Assembly: GCA_013815585.1 (NCBI GenBank)
Contig: JACDFU010000002.1
Location: 1 to 35,782 of the forward strand
Reading direction: 5' to 3'
Length of the DNA stretch: 35,782 nt
From: Chloroflexota bacterium
GTDB taxonomy: Bacteria > Chloroflexota > Limnocylindria > Limnocylindrales > CSP1-4
Shown: piece after piece, positions 33,958 through 35,782 of the stretch
Position numbering within the stretch: position 1 is the first letter of the stretch
Layout: each line of letters opens with the position of its first letter
Translations under genes and position numbers: made by a program
Notes under the pieces: generated by a model
Database searches by the model: none
What the model was told of the DNA's origin: nothing
The model's input: the letters and a program-made list of their open reading frames with translations, nothing else

Positions 33958-34970
33958 CCGACCAAATCGCGGCCGACGATCGCACGGCCGACGACGCCAC
34001 CGCCGACGAGAACACCTCCGCGGCCGGTACCTGGCTGGAGCTGAGCGTAGAGGCAGACAGCGAGGCAGTCGAGGCTGTGAGCGAGATCCTGGCGCGGGTG
34101 GCGCCGGGGGGTGTCTCGGTGGAGCCTGCCTTCGACCTCGTGCAGGAAGGTCTGGGTGCCCGCGTCGACGCGAGTCGTCCGGCCACCGTACGCGCCTACC
34201 TCCCCGGGCTCGACCGAACCGCCGCCGACCGGGCGATCGCGGAGGCGGGGACGGCGCTTGGCCACCTCCAGGCCTTCGGGCTTCGACCGATCGGCGAGCT
34301 CGAGGTGCGGGCCGTCCACGAGGAGGACTGGGCGGAGGCCTGGAAGCAGCACTTCCCCGTGATGCGCGTGGGGCGCCGGCTCGTCATCCGACCCAGCTGG
34401 CGTCGGCATCATCGGCAGGCTGATGAGGTCGTCCTTGCCCTGGATCCGGGCATGGCCTTCGGGACGGGGCTTCATCCGACCACGAGGCTCTGCCTGGCGC
34501 AGCTCGAGCGCCTGGCCGACGAGGGTGTGGTCGCGGGTGCCCGGGTGCTCGATGTCGGCTGTGGGTCGGGGATTCTTGCGATCGCGGCGGCGAAGCTCGG
34601 GGCGGGGGAGGTGCTCGCCGTCGATCCGGACCCGATCGCCGTCGAGGCGACGACGGCCAATGCGCGCCGCAACCGGCTGTCGGGAGTGGTGAAGGCGCGC
34701 CGCGGCACGCTGGCGGTCAGCGACCCGCCCTTCGATCTGGTGCTGGCCAACCTGATCGCGTCGCTGCTCGTCGATCTTGCCGGGGAGCTCTTCTCCGCCA
34801 CGCGGGCCGGCTCACCGGCCCGTCAGTCGGGCGGTCGCCTGGTCTGCAGCGGCATCTTCATCGACCGCGAGCCCGAGGTGCGCCGTGCGCTCCTTGCTTC
34901 TGGCTATCGGGTGGTGGGCCGCTCGACGGAGGGTGACTGGGTGGCGCTCGTGACCTCCCGTCTTGACTGA
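33954..34970 (+). CDS. prmA: Ribosomal protein L11 methyltransferase PrmA, apparently CTG-started
   Basis: PrmA methylates ribosomal protein L11 with SAM. The methyltransferase motif I reads VLDVGCGSGILAIAAAKLGAGEVLAVD, preceded by the family block DPGMAFGTGLHPTTRLCL; the post-motif LVLANLIASLLVDLA is also typical. The track starts at GTG 34077, but the conserved N-terminal strand WLELSVEADSEAVEA is encoded before it. In frame back through 33942 there is no ATG, GTG or TTG. CTG 33954 overlaps the dnaJ stop as CTGA, and aagga lies 9 nt upstream. Starting there gives 338 residues, with an Asp/Ala/Thr-rich leader of about 25 residues before the core. Confidence 0.92.
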   Translation: MTDQIAADDRTADDATADENTSAAGTWLELSVEADSEAVEAVSEILARVAPGGVSVEPAFDLVQEGLGARVDASRPATVRAYLPGLDRTAADRAIAEAGTALGHLQAFGLRPIGELEVRAVHEEDWAEAWKQHFPVMRVGRRLVIRPSWRRHHRQADEVVLALDPGMAFGTGLHPTTRLCLAQLERLADEGVVAGARVLDVGCGSGILAIAAAKLGAGEVLAVDPDPIAVEATTANARRNRLSGVVKARRGTLAVSDPPFDLVLANLIASLLVDLAGELFSATRAGSPARQSGGRLVCSGIFIDREPEVRRALLASGYRVVGRSTEGDWVALVTSRLD

Positions 34971-35039
34971 CGCGGTATCGAGCCGCGCCCAGCAAACTGG
35001 TTAGGATCAGCGTCCCGAGCATCTGTCGATCGGAGCTTC

Positions 35040-35501
35040 GTGCCGTCCTCGCTCTTTCCGGTCCTGCTGGCCCTGCACATCGCGCTGGCCGTATCGCTGT
35101 TCCTACCCAGCGTCCTGCTGCCCTTCACGCTGCGAACCAGCCCGGCTGGACGCGAGCCCGGCACGGCGGTCAGGACACTCCTCTGGCTCCAGGCGAACGG
35201 CACGCTGATCATCGGCGTGGGGCTGGCGCTCACGGGGATCGGCCTGGTGATGGCGCTCGGCGCGGCGGTGCTGCGGCAGCCCTGGCTGCTGACAGCGCTC
35301 GGCGTGTACGCGCTGAACCTAACGGTGGCCTTTTTCATCCAACGACCCAACCTGCGGCGCCTCTTCCTGCGCTCCGCGGACCGGGCCGACGATGCGACCT
35401 GGCGGCGCCGGGCCCGGCGCCAGCGGTACGTGAGCTACGCCATGGCCGGCGCCATCGGGCTGATCGGCTTCCTGATGAGTACCAAACCCACGCTCTGGTG
35501 A
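35040..35501 (+). CDS. Small membrane protein, DUF2269-like
   Basis: This 153-residue protein has four hydrophobic segments: LFPVLLALHIALAVSLFLPSVLLPF, GTLIIGVGLALTGIGLVMALG, WLLTALGVYALNLTVAFFI and YVSYAMAGAIGLIGFLM. A conserved-looking His lies in the first helix (LALHIALAVSLF), and an Arg-rich loop sits before the last helix. This topology resembles DUF2269-type integral membrane proteins, whose function is unknown. The start is GTG 35040. The HIT gene follows 16 bp after its stop, so they may share an operon. Confidence 0.7.
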   Translation: MPSSLFPVLLALHIALAVSLFLPSVLLPFTLRTSPAGREPGTAVRTLLWLQANGTLIIGVGLALTGIGLVMALGAAVLRQPWLLTALGVYALNLTVAFFIQRPNLRRLFLRSADRADDATWRRRARRQRYVSYAMAGAIGLIGFLMSTKPTLW

Positions 35502-35517
35502 CACGAGGGAGAGCCTG

Positions 35518-35782
35518 ATGGCCGACAACGACTGCCTCTTCTGCCGGATCTCCGCCGGTGAGATTCCTGCCCGCGTAGCCTACGAGGACACCGATGTCTT
35601 CGCCTTCCACGACGTCAATCCCCAGGCGCCGACCCACGTGCTGATCATTCCCCGCCGGCACATCCGCTCAGCCGCCGAGCTGAGCGCAGAGGACGGTCCG
35701 CTGCTGGGGAGCATGCTCGCCGCGGCCGCGCGGGTCGCCGAACAGGAGAATGTGGCTGGCAGTGGCTACCGGCTGGTCACGA
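35518..35782 (+). CDS. HIT family protein, HinT-like (3' end outside window)
   Basis: The gene is absent from the track because no stop falls in the window. ATG 35518 follows gagggagag. The visible 88 residues begin NDCLFCRISAGEIPARVAYEDTDVFAFHDVNPQAPTHVLIIPRRHI, the unmistakable N-terminal half of HinT/histidine-triad nucleotide hydrolases, which cleave adenosine phosphoramidates and related AMP conjugates. The CxxC pair that binds zinc in many members is reduced to the CLFC form seen here. The catalytic HxHxH triad lies past the right edge and cannot be checked. A HIT gene near prmA fits the order seen in Firmicutes super-operons. Confidence 0.93.
   Translation, partial: MADNDCLFCRISAGEIPARVAYEDTDVFAFHDVNPQAPTHVLIIPRRHIRSAAELSAEDGPLLGSMLAAAARVAEQENVAGSGYRLVT

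Noticed and set aside
34077-34970. GTG 34077 as the start of prmA
   Set aside because: It would delete the conserved first strand WLELSVEAD, which is clearly encoded just upstream in the same frame.

Overview
This is a high-GC, gene-dense bacterial chromosome segment with no phage, IS element, CRISPR array, tRNA or rRNA that I can see. The gene set (CIRCE-controlled hrcA-grpE-dnaK, rpsT next to lepA, a DUF5679 mini-protein, ECF sigma factors paired with membrane-anchored PD40 or anti-sigma-like proteins, many GTG/TTG starts, and -10 boxes abutting start codons) fits a high-GC Chloroflexota lineage such as the Limnocylindria group. An actinobacterial-type genome cannot be excluded. The assignment is inference from gene content and style, not from a database comparison.

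Layout. 1-1.7 kb: 3' end of an OB-fold-like membrane-anchored protein, a uridine-phosphorylase-type nucleoside phosphorylase, and a 46-residue DUF5679 protein. 1.8-7.2 kb: a glycolytic block, ROK sugar kinase - gap - pgk - eno - small membrane protein, tightly packed with overlapping stops and starts. 7.2-12.1 kb: rpsT (with a very long Ala/Lys/Ser tail) divergent from lepA - CPBP-like membrane protein - hemW - tiny membrane protein. 12.4-14.4 kb: ECF sigma factor with a membrane-anchored partner, and a convergent VOC protein. 14.46-18.3 kb: sigma-A promoter, perfect CIRCE, hrcA-grpE-dnaK. 18.5-20.8 kb: unknown protein, a broken ECF sigma gene and its PD40 partner, closed by a clear terminator. 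20.8-24.8 kb (minus strand): PNPOx-like protein, split-barrel/UbiA fusion, M20 dipeptidase, GNAT acetyltransferase. 24.86-27.6 kb: two near-identical palindromic operators and a three-gene ABC-2 exporter operon. 27.6-31.2 kb: a decaying accessory stretch with a frameshifted cupin remnant, a GyrI-like gene with no convincing start, an SDR pseudogene with two frameshifts, two intact cupins and a small barrel-like protein. 31.3-35.8 kb: YcaQ/AlkZ-like protein divergent from dnaJ-prmA, a membrane protein, and a HIT protein running off the end.

The order rpsT / lepA / hemW / hrcA-grpE-dnaK / dnaJ-prmA / HIT is the Firmicutes-type heat-shock and translation super-operon, still in order but pulled apart by accessory genes. 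The largest insertion, about 14.5 kb, separates dnaK from dnaJ.

The most interesting signals are in gene expression. (i) hemW and prmA have no ATG/GTG/TTG codon upstream of essential N-terminal residues. Each instead offers a CTG that overlaps the preceding stop as CTGA, with a Shine-Dalgarno-like sequence at the right distance. (ii) A recurring TANNNT box, usually TACCAT, lies 6-10 nt before many start codons, suggesting leaderless or nearly leaderless mRNAs. (iii) Two copies of TGATGACA-N4-TGTCATCA, 64 bp apart, sit between the PNPOx/UbiA genes and the ABC exporter, with no regulator gene nearby.
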